In this document: one piece after another, positions 44,410 to 55,589 of the stretch
Layout: each line of letters starts with the position of its first letter
Numbering within the stretch: position 1 is the stretch's first letter
Source of the DNA: Eumeta japonica
Taxonomy: Eukaryota; Arthropoda; Insecta; Lepidoptera; Psychidae
Direction of reading: 5' to 3'
Assembly (NCBI GenBank): GCA_005406025.1
Contig: BGZK01000098.1
Location: 372,001-436,000 of the forward strand
DNA length: 64,000 bases
Translations under genes and position numbers: made by a program
Notes under the pieces: generated by a model
Told to the model about the DNA's origin: nothing
Databases searched by the model: none
The model's input: the letters and a program-made list of their open reading frames with translations, nothing else

Positions 44410-47400
44410 AATCAAAATATTAGAAATAAAAAATATTAATTTTAATACTCAAACAATATAATGTCTGTCTCTTTCTCAGAAATGTATTATGAAGCTCTCT
44501 CTAAATACTAGCGTAATGTCGCAATACCCTAGAATATTAAATTAGTCTGGCCCTTGGTTTAACAACTGCATTAATGTCTGACAAATTAATTTTGCACTTT
44601 TTAATAATTGAACAACAAATTTTAAAATTCCATTCATACTCAAATATTTGGAAAATTGTTATTATTATAAATTAAAAATTGCGTATGGCGTACTATTATC
44701 AACAACCTAAACATCTGGTAATAATATATTACGATTTCCAATAGCTTATAAAAGTGAGAGAAAAAAGAAAATTCATTATAAATTCATTTGACAAGTTAAT
44801 TATTTTCACCTGCAAACGTGTTATGCCCACAGGTAAACTCAACCGAGAGAGCGAAAATAAAAACACATAAAAAATAGGTTTTTTAAAATTCTCAAAACAT
44901 AGCTAGCTCTTAGACTATATGTGAATGTTCTTGAAAGGTTTTAAACACTGTTTTATTGTCTGTCGGTCTGTCTACCACGAAACATACAAGACAATTTCTT
45001 ATTCATTTTAATCGGAATACGTCCAAATTTTGCATAAACGTTCAATTTGTTCAATATCAAATATTGTAAAACTAGTATTTAAATGTTAAAAATAAGATTT
45101 TTAATATAAACATTTCTATATACGAGGCATATTACAGTATGGAAGCGTGTTGTAAGAACACGATTGATTAAAAAACTGTAAAGAACTATTTATAAAAGTA
45201 TTATTTATAAAATTGTCTGTAAAAGTAGCTGTAAACTGATCGCAAAATAATATTTTTTTTGTACTTAATATAAGTATATTTATTGTACAAGGATTAAATA
45301 AACGCTTTAAGAGCTACTATCACATGTTGACAGGTAGTTACAAATTTCGTTAAATAACAAGGTTTTCTTTTTCTGGTAAAAATAAATATGAATTTTCTAT
45401 TTAGAATGTCGTTACAGAAGCTGTTGTTAACTTTTTAGAAGAATTTAAAATTATTTTAAATTGGTTTCAATTCATTTGCCCGTAAGTAATCTTAACAGTT
45501 TGAGCCTTAGAGAAGATATAAGTTGGACTTATTTTGGCTTTTCTTTGTATTTTTTTATCAGTTTTATTCGGCATAATTCGATTAAATATATTTAGAGATA
45601 TCCTTATGTTTCTTGGATTGAGGATTCGACCACACTAAATCACCTCCTGTAAACATTCTTAAAGGAAATTTAAGGAGTTGAAAAAGAGTGGATTTATCAT
45701 GACAATCGTCAATATATACAGATGTCAGCCCAGCGTGACGATGCGAGAGAACCCTTTAGTGGTGAACCATAAATTTATTTACCATTTTTGGTGGATTTCG
45801 ATGAAATGAAATTCAAAAATGTATACTAGTAATTTATATAGATTTACGATTTCGGACGGCTGTTTGTGGGATTTTTCTTACATAAAAAAAAAATATATTC
45901 CTGCTCATATTTTAAATGGCTATTATTGTCTTGAACATCGTCCGACTTTTAACCTTTTCAATTTCTCGATGAGAAATAAGATGCGGCAAGCCGTTTCAAT
46001 AAATCCTCTCACTCATTTAAATTCCAGATTCAAGCTTACTCTTATATGCAAGTGGCTCTTGCAATAAAATTTAGATTCTGCAATATCAGTTTGTTTCAGC
46101 GCATTTATTTTAATTTATAATGAGTACACTGAAGTGGATTCAGTTGTTTCTCATTATGGTTTTAGATTAAAACTTTAACGCAGTTCCTGTGAATTTATGT
46201 CGTTATTTCATCAGGATGATCAACGTCGCGATGATCAGTAAGCGGCTTTCAATCACATAAATTGTTGATAAATTATTTCGCCCAGAAAACCAATTCGCCT
46301 TAAGACATAACGTAGGATTGATCTCATCAACCATACTGGTTCCCGTTAGGCTACAATCATTGTCCAATCAATAAAGTCATAACTTGTGTTTCTATCACTT
46401 TATTCCTTCTTTGATTTTTCATCTCTACATTATTTGTCGGTGTTTAGGGAACTCGCTTGAAATTTTATTGAAATTGCAAGCATGAGAAAATATTTTCTAT
46501 ACAAGCACGGTTTTAAGTATCTATTTCTGAAAAAGATAAGGTTTTGTTGAATTTTCTTTTATACAGCGACCCGACATAGCGTTTAGCAGCATCGAGTTAT
46601 TATTATCGTTATTTTCAGTCACATTTGCGAGATAAAAAGCTTAATATAGATATAGAATGATAACAAATACGGCACGGGATGTCTTTTACGTCACCTGATC
46701 GGCAAAAAAATCAGAATTCTCCAAAACAATTATTCATTATTGCAAAGTTTAATTTTTATAGAACAGGACTTTTCATTCATAAAAGTCTCTCACGAAGAAA
46801 CTGCGAACTTGCCTTATCTAGTTCGAATAATTGACGGGATGAGGATTTTTAAATTGGAATCCAGTGAAACCTTAGTTATGTCGCTTCAACACTATCCCGT
46901 CTACCTCCGCGTCAATTAGGCATCGCTAACGAAAGCGAATTGAACGCGAACACATTTCACCGCCGGGGGTCGTTGCCGATCGTCATCTAGCGCCTATTAA
47001 CGCGACAGCGAAAGCGCTACAGCTTAATAGCCCGTTTTAATAGTTGACTATTTACACAGCTCAACTGTGTACATAGTCCAATGACGTGTTTTCTTTTTTT
47101 TTTTTTAATATAGACCCACATCCTTTAATAGATAGCATAGTAATTACAATTGATATTGATTTTTCTGTATATATACCGTCGTTTTTTCTTTTTGATAATT
47201 ATTCATTAGAATAGTATTTTTTAAATGAACAAATCACATGATTTTTCACTTTATACTTAGAAATAAATTATAAATAATTGCTGTCGTGTTGTACCCGGTA
47301 TCACCTTATTTCTGTGTGCTTGGAATTTAATCATAGTCTACGCTGGGGTAGACGTGCAACGTGAGGGTTGCTAATGACGGTTGTAAATGTCATTGGGGTG

Positions 47401-48480
47401 ACACCATCAGCGACCTACGGCTCATCATTTTGTCCGAAGCGTGGTGCGAAATGGGAAATTTTAGTGTGAAAGACGAAGCCTTCTCTGGTCTTCTCGTTAG
47501 GCATAAAATCAGTCACATCTGTGATAATATGAATCAATTTCAACACTAGTTGTTACGATATTGCAAATGGACGAATATTTATAAGAGTCTGGTACAAAGA
47601 AAAAGGAAAAACTCTATATCTGGACGGTGTTGCTGTTGCAATTTACGTTTATAACCAAACATATCAGCATGCGATGTCAAAATCAAATAGATCACAGCAG
47701 TATTTTTGTTATTTTTGTGAAAATTATGAATACGACAAGAACTTGCGAAAAAGTTCACGGTCAAAGCATAGACAAGCTCCACAGACAAGGCATAACATAG
47801 TTTAAGGCAAAGGAAGGTAATATACGTATAATAGAGAAGTTATAAAAGATATTGGTGCATAGGCCTTGGATATAAATGGATATAAACTAAAAAAAATATA
47901 TCAACTAATTTCAAGTGCGAAAAATTATCATATATATTTTTCTTGATGATTGAATTTCTACGACCAGCAGTAAACATCTCTGTAGATGAACAGACAAGTC
48001 ACTCTTATAAAGGTTTCGTTTTATTCCGTTATGAAAACGTAAAAAAATATGGCAAAAAAAAATGTATTATTCTCTATTGTCTATAAAAAGGTGGCGTTAA
48101 AATCATTATATTTTATCTGATTAAATGGTTTTAAATTTTATTTAATATTATAGTTTTAATAGTGTTTTTTATTATAACTTGTTACTATTTAGTCTTCAAA
48201 CTATGATCTGGAAGAAAACTTACAGAATCTCGAGAAAAGTTAATAAACCTGACACTCGCTTCTGACAATATATTTACCTACCATAGTATAAATCTAAAAT
48301 GCTGCACATAATTAAATAAATTTAGATGTCATTGTGAAGAATGTGCAAAAATTGATAGCAAGTCATATTATTTATGTTCAACATTTCTATTATTATACCT
48401 GATAAAAAGTGATTTTGTACACTTATGAAAAAAAGATGATCGTAGAAAAAAAAAAAGAGTGTGTGTACTTACGTACACGC
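44410..48480. other. AT-rich stretch with a GC-richer patch, no gene recognised
   Basis: A CpG-richer patch lies at 46900-47035 without a frame. Plus-strand frames at 45819-46067 (82 codons) and 47361-47549 (62 codons, GTG start) match no family I know. No RNA gene or repeat is clear. Confidence 0.35.
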
Positions 48481-48484
48481 GTTA

Positions 48485-49143
48485 GAAGTTATACTTCTTT
48501 GGCGTATGAATAATATTTAAAATAACTCAAATGCAGTAGTAATCGACAATAAATATTAAAATCAATCAAAACGATTTTGTTTAATTGAAAATGTTTTATT
48601 AACGTAACAATATAACAATACAGTACAAATATATAATTAAATCATTATTCATTATGTGAATGAGTCAAATACATTTAAAAAAAGAGTGTGTGTACTTATT
48701 ATTCAATTATTTGTTAGAAAAATAATAAGTTCGTTAGAAATATATCTATATATTATACTTACATGGTTAACCTCTAATATTTAAAAACACTTCAAATTTT
48801 CACAATTTTTAACAACACAATGTTAAAAGTTTACAAATAATGTTTATATATATAATAAATTGAACAAAAAATAATAATTATAGAAAATTAATACTCAAAA
48901 TTGATTATTCATATGAATACTATATTTTGCAAGAACTGGGTTATGAATATAAGTACTATGTAATATATAGCATGAACACTCTGTACTATGTACTATATAG
49001 TATGAACACTCAGTATTGTAACTATATTCAGTGTTGAAAATATATTTTTATTATTTCTATTCTGTGGCTAACTTCATCATGTCGTTTGTGCGCGCAGCTC
49101 ACAAATTCACTCTCATCCAACGCACCAAAAGAAGTATAACTTC
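48485..49143. mobile_element. Element with 17-bp inverted ends GAAGTTATACTTCTTTK
   Basis: GAAGTTATACTTCTTTGG at 48485-48502 has its reverse complement at 49126-49143 (CAAAAGAAGTATAACTTC), giving an AT-rich element of about 660 bp with no frame. The inner right flank 'CACTCTCATCCAACGCACCA' is a phrase I associate with a lepidopteran repeat. Because the arm is itself nearly palindromic, the inverted pairing is weaker evidence than its length suggests. Confidence 0.45.
48953..49012 (+). repeat. Tandem duplication, 2 x 30 bp
   Basis: Units 48953-48982 and 48983-49012 start TACTATGTA and differ at three positions. They lie inside the 48485-49143 element. Confidence 0.75.
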
Positions 49144-49149
49144 AAAAAT

Positions 49150-49635
49150 GTTAACAGTAAAATAATGTTACGTTAGCTTCTACAGTATCAATAAGACCTT
49201 TTTTTTAAATTGGATGTGGCTAAACAGCATCATAATTAATGTAGAAAAAAAAATGCGAATTTAACTTCATAGCAGTGGCAGCCCTGCTTAAGGACTGTAA
49301 TTTAGCAAACATCGCTCTCACTATATTGCCTATATGGACGTTGTTTATAGTTTATGATTAAATTAGTTTCCTATACTTTACACATCCTCCTTGCGTTTTT
49401 TTTTTTGATAAATAAACGAACTTCTGCTCATTCACATAATTTTGTGAAAATAATTCGGGCCATCGTTATATTTTTTCTAAAATCCATTAGCAATATCTCA
49501 CAAGAATTTATTACTAAATATGCTAATTAAATTAATAGCAGTAAACTCAATTAACTTTTACAAAGTTTAAAAGCTTTATGAAAATCGAGGTCTAAATGTT
49601 CTATTGTATAGATTGTTATTTCACGGAAATTCACT
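49150..49635. other. AT-rich non-coding stretch
   Basis: Nothing supportable is seen. Confidence 0.45.
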
Positions 49636-49640
49636 ATTAG

Positions 49641-49784
49641 ACGCTTGCCTGCGAAATGCAATATCATACAGCATGCAACATGCAGACACTCGAATCTGAT
49701 CTTCCTCTAAAAATCCTCATCCAACGAATCGAATATTAATTCTAGAGGATTGACAGATATCGAACACCTAAGTAAGAGTTATAT
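49641..49784 (+). repeat. Solo arm of the 'GCTTAGGTGTTCGATA' family
   Basis: 'GACGCTTGCCTGCGAAATGC' to 'ATATCGAACACCTAAGTAAG' matches 26264-26408 and the reverse complement of 41930-42074. It ends about 20 bp before the TATA-like box of the candidate gene at 49854. Confidence 0.6.
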
Positions 49785-49800
49785 AATAGGCAAATTATTC

Positions 49801-49808
49801 TATTTATA
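49801..49808 (+). promoter_or_regulatory. TATA-like box before the 49854 frame
   Basis: TATTTATA, 46 bp upstream of the adenine of the ATG at 49854. The spacing would place a start site near 49830 with a short leader. Confidence 0.3.
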
Positions 49809-49853
49809 GCACAAATTAACGAGAATACTCGTACACAATTAAGAAACTCTGAA

Positions 49854-50039
49854 ATGTCTACGAGGGAGCACACAGCCGTCTATTTCAGCCGGTTTGCCCT
49901 TTCTTTTGTTATTCTTGCGTTATTCATCGCCAGCACACGACAAGATCAAAGGTTCATGGAAAAACCAAAAGGCACCGCCAGTGTCATTTACGCAACCATA
50001 GCGAACAGAGGCGGTCAACAACCTGTGTGCCGATCGGCT
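49854..50039 (+). CDS. Candidate first exon of a secreted or membrane protein
   Basis: ATG at 49854 (context GAAATGT) opens a frame whose first 35 residues look like a signal sequence: a polar, charged start (MSTREHTAVYFSR), a hydrophobic core of about 13 residues (FALSFVILALFIA), then STRQDQ. The mature part includes 'KPKGTASVIYATIANRGGQQ' and 'PVCRSA'. Composition is near 48% GC up to about 50040 and then falls sharply to AT-rich, so I end the exon at a weak donor, GGCT|GTAGGG; the raw frame continues to 50120. A TATA-like box precedes it. The protein is not recognised. It could instead be a type II membrane anchor or a chance frame, but start context, hydrophobic core and composition agree. 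Confidence 0.35.
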
Positions 50040-50204
50040 GTAGGGATGTACAATGTACATAGAACGTATCTAAAAGTATTTCAAATGCTACATTTCTTTA
50101 AAATATCTTGTTTACGATAATACTTTCTTTGGCAAAAGTCTAAAAAGTAGATTATGTTTGCGATAAATTATATGGTTGTATCCACATCAATATAATAAAA
50201 AAAA

Positions 50205-50967
50205 TCGGTTAACCCTTTAGGCTAACCCTGAAACTTCCCGCTATTTTCGAGTTCAAAACACTCGAAAATATATGGGATTTGACGCTACTTTTTGAGTAAA
50301 AAAACGGTTTGTTTCGATTTCTTTCGACAACGATTTCTCTCAAAATCAACCGATTTTGACCCGGATTGCAGCAATCGACGTGTTTTTACAGGGTCAAAAG
50401 CTGGTTAGAATTTGAAATCGATCGGTCAAGCCGTTTTGTAGTTATTCCAAAAAAACTGTTTTTTTAGATTTCTTTCAACAACGATTTTTCACAAACGAAT
50501 CAACCGATTTTGATCCGGTTTGCGGCAATCGACGTGTTTTTAATAGGTTAAGAGCTGATTAGATTTTGGAATTGATCGGTAAAGCCATTTCAAAGCTATT
50601 TTGAAAAAAACACTTTTAAAATATTTTTATTTCTTAGTTTTTAGAAAAGTTCTCAAAATCTACCTGTCCAAATCGACCCAAATTTTCAGGAAACCTAAGT
50701 TTGGCGAAACTCTTAAGAACGCCGTTTAGTGGGCTCGATTCGGTCAAGCCGTTTAAAAGTTATAAGAGGTTTACATACATCCAAACATACATACACTCAC
50801 ACACACATCCACACAGGCATACTGACATCATCTCAGGGATGATCAGGGAAACTTCCTAGACCCTCAGAACGTCGAGATCTGACGAGAACCCGATTTTTGC
50901 AAAATGGGGTGACACCAATAACTTCCCGAAATTTTTAGAAAATTTTCAGTTTTCTTAGCGGGAAGTT
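50205..50967 (+). repeat. Full-length copy of the 'GGTTAACC...GGGAAGTT' repeat
   Basis: It starts 'CGGTTAACCCTTTAGGCTAA', contains a tandem internal duplication (about 50280-50400 and 50460-50570, both with 'CAACGATTTYTC' and 'CAATCGACGTGTTTTTA') and ends 'TTTTCTTAGCGGGAAGTTAA'. It is the inverted partner of 32970-33632. Non-coding; no terminal inverted repeat is obvious. Confidence 0.7.
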
Positions 50968-50969
50968 AA

Positions 50970-51790
50970 AAAATTCTAACAATATGTATAAAGCTATAGT
51001 CAAATGGTCTTAAATAAAAAGAAACAAATTTTTTTTAAGATTTAAGAATAATATAAAGAAAGATAAACTACATGCTTAGTTCGATAAAAAGTGTTTTTTA
51101 AAGACGATTTAAAAAACAATGGCAATAGTAACAGATGAAGTTAAAATCTGATGGGTGTTATGAATACTGTAACTATTATGAATTTCTTATTACACTTTCA
51201 ATGGAAAATAATTATCCTAATTAAATTAAAATCCCTGTGAATGTCACATATTTCGGAAGGACTAAAATACAAAATCTATCTTTAAGATAAAGATAGCGTA
51301 ATGCAAAATAGACCGTGCGTTTTCCCGGATACAGGATATAAGCCTTTCATTGATTTCATAGCTTTTACGTGACGCGCTTACAGACAAAAGCGTTACGCGT
51401 CTCTCGAAATGAAACCTAAAGCACGCCTGATATTATCTCCCGACTCTAAATCCATTTTAAAATGTTTCCCTTCGCCCACAAGTTACAAGCTCGCCGTACT
51501 TAAAATTCTGAATACGTGAAAATCCTGTAAAGGAATCCCATTCGTTACGTACCCATGACGCCCCGCGTTATCCGGCCTGCTGTGTACCTTCATGATTATT
51601 TATTATTGCCCTGCACAATTAGCACGACCTTGCCTTTCGCATAGCGCGATAGAATAGACGTCGATAATAACCACAGCGCACGAAAAGGTCTCGTCGTGTC
51701 TAACTAATATCGCCCATTGATAACTTAAAATAAATATTGGCGGACGGTCGTGCATCGGTCACGAATGACCACACGGCATTATTTGTTCAC
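50970..51790. other. Repeat-poor region upstream of a candidate promoter
   Basis: From about 51290 to 51790 the sequence is GC-richer and CpG-containing, shows no repeat that I recognise, and has no long frame. The lack of transposon debris next to the TATA box at 51797 fits upstream regulatory DNA. Confidence 0.3.
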
Positions 51791-51796
51791 AACTCC

Positions 51797-51928
51797 TATA
51801 TAGGCCGCGTCGGGGGAATGAAAAGGTGGGGGACGATCCGCTGAAGAGCTGAACGGAAAGCGAGGCTGTGAGCGACGGCGCACGCCGCGCTGCCTGACGT
51901 GGACGAGGACTGTATTGTGCATTCATAG
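51797..51928 (+). promoter_or_regulatory. Candidate TATA promoter with 5' exon
   Basis: TATATA at 51797-51802 in 'CTCCTATATAGGCCGC' is followed by a GC- and CpG-rich leader (51803-51915). The leader ends at a donor-like CATAG|GTAACA at 51928/51929. An ATG near 51819 would encode only eight codons, so the exon is best read as 5' UTR. The expected start site is near 51827. The repeat-poor upstream region supports a promoter. No downstream coding exon was identified. Confidence 0.35.
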
Positions 51929-52029
51929 GTAACAACAAGGGCTACTGTAGGCCGTTATGTTCCCGATATTCAATACCAAATCTACAAAAATCATATACTT
52001 TTGAAATCTTTTGTGTAATTTTTTATAAC

Positions 52030-52360
52030 AGTTCGAGGGACAAATGAGCATGCGATCCACGATAAAGTGAGCAGTCACCGTGGCCCATGGACACCCGCAA
52101 CCCCAGAGGAGTCATCGGTGTGTTGCCGGCCTCTTGGGTAGGAATAGGATGTCTGATGGAAGAAGGAGCGGGCGGGCGGCAGGGGAGGTGCGATGATAGA
52201 TGGAGGAGTAGGGAGGACTATGGAGGACTATGGAGGGATGAGTCGGCTACCGGAACTTTCACTCACTGGATGAAATTTACCAGCGGATGGTGTTACTTCA
52301 AGTCTGTATTCTTCGGGATTGTGATGTTTCACCAGTCAAGCGGGCCCATTTTCTTGTTGT
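52030..52360 (+). repeat. Dispersed lepidopteran repeat, 'GCCCATGGMCWCCCG' type
   Basis: The blocks 'GTGGCCCATGGACACCCGCA', 'GGAGTCATCGGTGTGTTGCC' and later 'ACCAGTCAAGCGGGCC' are typical of this family. A related copy is at 21560-21745. A 91-codon ATG frame at 52087-52362 lies wholly within the repeat and is not a gene. The middle contains a short GGAGGACTAT tandem (about 52210-52235). Confidence 0.55.
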
Positions 52361-52369
52361 AGTAAAGTT

Positions 52370-53160
52370 GACCACAACATGGCTCTACCACAATTTCTTA
52401 ATAAAAAGATTTTTTTAATAAAAGGCAAAATATTTGAAAAGTCAATAATGCACCCCCCATAATGTCAATAATTAATTTTCATTTAAAAATTAATCCTATT
52501 ATTTATCTTTAAGACAAAATAGACAAAACGTATTATCGTCAAAAACTGAAAAGAAATAAAAACAAACTAATAAACTGTTTGTACATCTGTAATCGCCGAG
52601 TTGAATTATAGTACTTTAATTCGTTTGATGGTTTTATTAGCAATGCCACTTTCACGCCAGACAAAGAACACGCGTATCATTATAATTTAAACAAACATAT
52701 TTTTTTATAAATCAACCACGCGGATTAGATTAATAATATTCTTGTTCTAACATTATCAACGTTTAAAGGAAAGTGCCAGTTGCAAAATGGTAATTGAAAG
52801 AACTTTTGTTTTTTCGTGTATCAATTTAAATTGAAATCACAAATGCATAGAACGTCATCGACCTGAAATATAACAAAAACAATATACCTAATTGTAAGTG
52901 AGGAAAATGTTCCTCACTCACAACTAGGGATATTATTTTTATGTTCTCTTTTCTGCGTTAAAATGCATTAAACAGATGTCGTACAAATCTAAATGTTATT
53001 ACAGTAAAGAACTTATTTATTATTCGTACCTAAGCTACGTGAAGTGAAACGAGTGGAACAATTTCTGTCTTCTTGTATAAATTTCCTCCTTTTTGTATAA
53101 ACTTTCCAGTTCTGGGGGATCAAACGAAATTCTGTTCGAGACGAAATTTATCACGCGGGC
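52370..53160. other. AT-rich non-coding stretch
   Basis: Nothing supportable is seen. Confidence 0.45.
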
Positions 53161-53167
53161 GACACTG

Positions 53168-55582
53168 ATAGACCAGGGTCAAAGCCTACAAAAATGGTAA
53201 AAAATGAAAAAAAATTACAGTAGGATGAAACCCATTAGAAAAACAGGGGAATATGATCGAAATGAGAGGAAAAATAAATTACGGTCGATCCGAGTTCGGG
53301 AAGTGGGAGGGGGTGAGTTTTTAAGGGTAAAAAATGGTTTATCTTGATTTCCGGCAAAACTACAAGTCCTATGGAAAAAAGTTAAATGGCAAAGTTGTAG
53401 GCAATAAAAAGATCTACAACTTTTGTATTTGCAGATTTTTCACATAACCTCAAAATTTAGGTGAAAAATTCAAAAACCAAGTTTTGGTTTTATTTATATC
53501 TTTTCAAAAAATTTTTTTCTACGAAATTTGGTGAAAACTTACCTTATTATGTCCCAAATACACTGTAATTTATTTGATTAAAATATTTATTTTTTCGCTT
53601 CATTTTAATTTAATATCAAAAACCCTAATTTTCAATCGAAAATTCTGACGTCAAAATATCAGCTTTTTCAAAAGTTTGGGGTTTTGTTCGTTGAAATATC
53701 TACTTTCTGATGGTGTAAAGAAAAATATACATTACTATAGGAAATATTCTTAGAAAATGCAAAAATTGAAAAACCTCAAATTCGAAAATTTTTTTAATCA
53801 TTATGTACAATTTTGAGGTATTTATTAAAATTTACATTTTAATTACTCAAAAACGTAAGATTTCATGTTTTATTGATAAACGAAAAATTACAAATTAAAA
53901 TATCCTTCTATAATTAACAAACAAATAAGTTAATAAAGTAAATATTTAATAAGACATCTACAATATTTTTAAAAAGTTGTAGAATCTTCTTTAAATAATA
54001 TTTGTAGATGCCTATTTATTGCTGTTTTAAGATAATTTATATACCTGAGTGACCTTCGGTGAATTTAAGCCCATTGTAAGTTATTTCATTGAGAAGTGGG
54101 GACGGACCTAGGAGGGTCTGGGCCTTACTACATACCTGCTATTTCGTAGCAGCTGTAAAACCGTTAGCCAGTATTCGAGATACAGAGTAGTGTACAACAT
54201 CGTTTTAAAATACACGTGCAGGCTAAGTTACTCTAAGTGATTTGTGAGAAATTTACTTTATTGAAAGAATCGTTTGGAATCTGCATAGAAAGGTAAATAC
54301 TATCTGTTTTTAATCTATATTAATCAGCTTCAAAATAAAAATAGTAATATTTTCTTTTATAAATAGTATGTTTAACGTAACATAACCTAAAAATTGAAAT
54401 TGAATGATATTTCAGTACAAGAATAAAAAATAGGAATTTCGTTTATTTTATACAAACAGATTTAGTTATACTCATGATAAAACTTTGAAGGCATTATTAA
54501 TTTGATTTTGTCTTTTCAGATTACCAGTATGGAAGAATCTGTTTGTATAATCTGCAATAAGTCAGACGACAAACAAGTGTATGAAATAAAAAACAGCTTT
54601 GAATCGTTTAGTGGCGTCTAGCAAGAAGAGAATCGACAATAAATACAAAAATTTGAAACTTTAACATCAGCTCTTATTCATCGAACTTGTCAAAGTCATT
54701 ATAATGATGAGACTGCAATAGCTGCATTCTGTAGCTCAAGACGTAAGAAATCACAGGAAGGAAAACAAATAAATAAGGACGCTCTTATATTTAATTTTCA
54801 ATCTCATTGCTTTCTCTGCGGTGGGTTTTCGGTAATATTTCTAAAGATAAAATTTCATCAGTTCAAAATAACGATACAAGAGAAAATATATTACAGCATA
54901 TAAAAACAAAACACAATTAATGATTTCGATAAAACATTTTAGCTCGTTTAAGAAATGTGCCTGATTTAGTCGCAATAGATTTTCAATGCATTTTCTAAGA
55001 ATATTTCCTATAGTAATGTATATTTTTCTTTACACCATCAGAAAGTAGATATTTCAACGAACAAAACCCCCAAACTTTTGAAAAAGCTGATATTTTGACG
55101 TCAGAATTTTCGATTGAAAATTAGGGTGCTTTTGATATTAAATTAAAATGAAGCGAAAAAATAAATATTTTTAATCAAATAAATTACAGTGTATTTGGGA
55201 CATAATAAGGTAAGTTTTCACCAAATTTCGTAGAAAAAAAAAATTTTTTGAAAAAGATATAAATAAAAAACCAAAAACTTGGTTTTTTGAATTTTTCACC
55301 TAAATTTTGAGGTTATGTGAAAAATCTGCAAATACAAAAGTTGTAGATCTTTTTATTGCCTACAACTTTGCCATTTAACTATTTTCCATAGGACTTGTAG
55401 TTTTGCCGGAAATCAAGATAAACCATTTTTTACCCTTAAAAACTCACCCCCTCCCACTTCCCGAACACGGATCGACCGTAATTTATTTTTCCTTTCATTT
55501 TGATCATATTCCCCTCCTTTTCTAATGGGTTTCATCCTACTGTAATTTTTTTTGGTTTCAAAAATTATCTACCCTGGTCTAT
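53168..55582. mobile_element. 2.4-kb element with ~594-bp terminal inverted repeats
   Basis: The left arm (53168-53761) and right arm (54988-55582) are reverse complements with few mismatches. Both outer ends carry ATAGACCAGGGT, and the inner ends are at 'CTTAGAAAATGC'. The 1.2-kb core holds a decayed spliced gene (separate entry). No clear target-site duplication is visible: only AT flanks both ends if the termini start at AGACC. Long terminal inverted repeats plus an internal gene define a class II (DNA) transposon or a derivative of one. The superfamily is undetermined; families with long inverted repeats such as Academ- or Maverick-like elements are possibilities I cannot test. Confidence 0.8.
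54529..54903 (+). pseudogene. Decayed zinc-finger-like transposon protein, N-terminus
   Basis: Between the arms a 5' leader ends at AGAAAG|GTAAATAC (intron 54293-54519). The intron ends in a good pyrimidine tract and acceptor, TTTTGTCTTTTCAG, 9 bases before the ATG at 54529. The frame starts MEESVCIICNKS (cysteines at codons 6 and 9), has stops at codons 31 and 38, then continues in the same frame with HRTCQSHY (codons 51-58) and NFQSHCFLCGG (cysteines at 94 and 97) to a stop at 54901. The CxxC...HxxC...CxxC order is that of the N-terminus of large uncharacterised insect transposon proteins as I remember them. Only this N-terminal part remains, so it is inactive. Intron and frame agree on the plus strand. 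Confidence 0.55.
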
Positions 55583-55589
55583 GAGGACT

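Noticed and set aside
52087..52362. 91-codon ATG frame, Gly/Arg-rich
   Set aside because: It lies entirely inside a dispersed lepidopteran repeat also present at 21560-21745.
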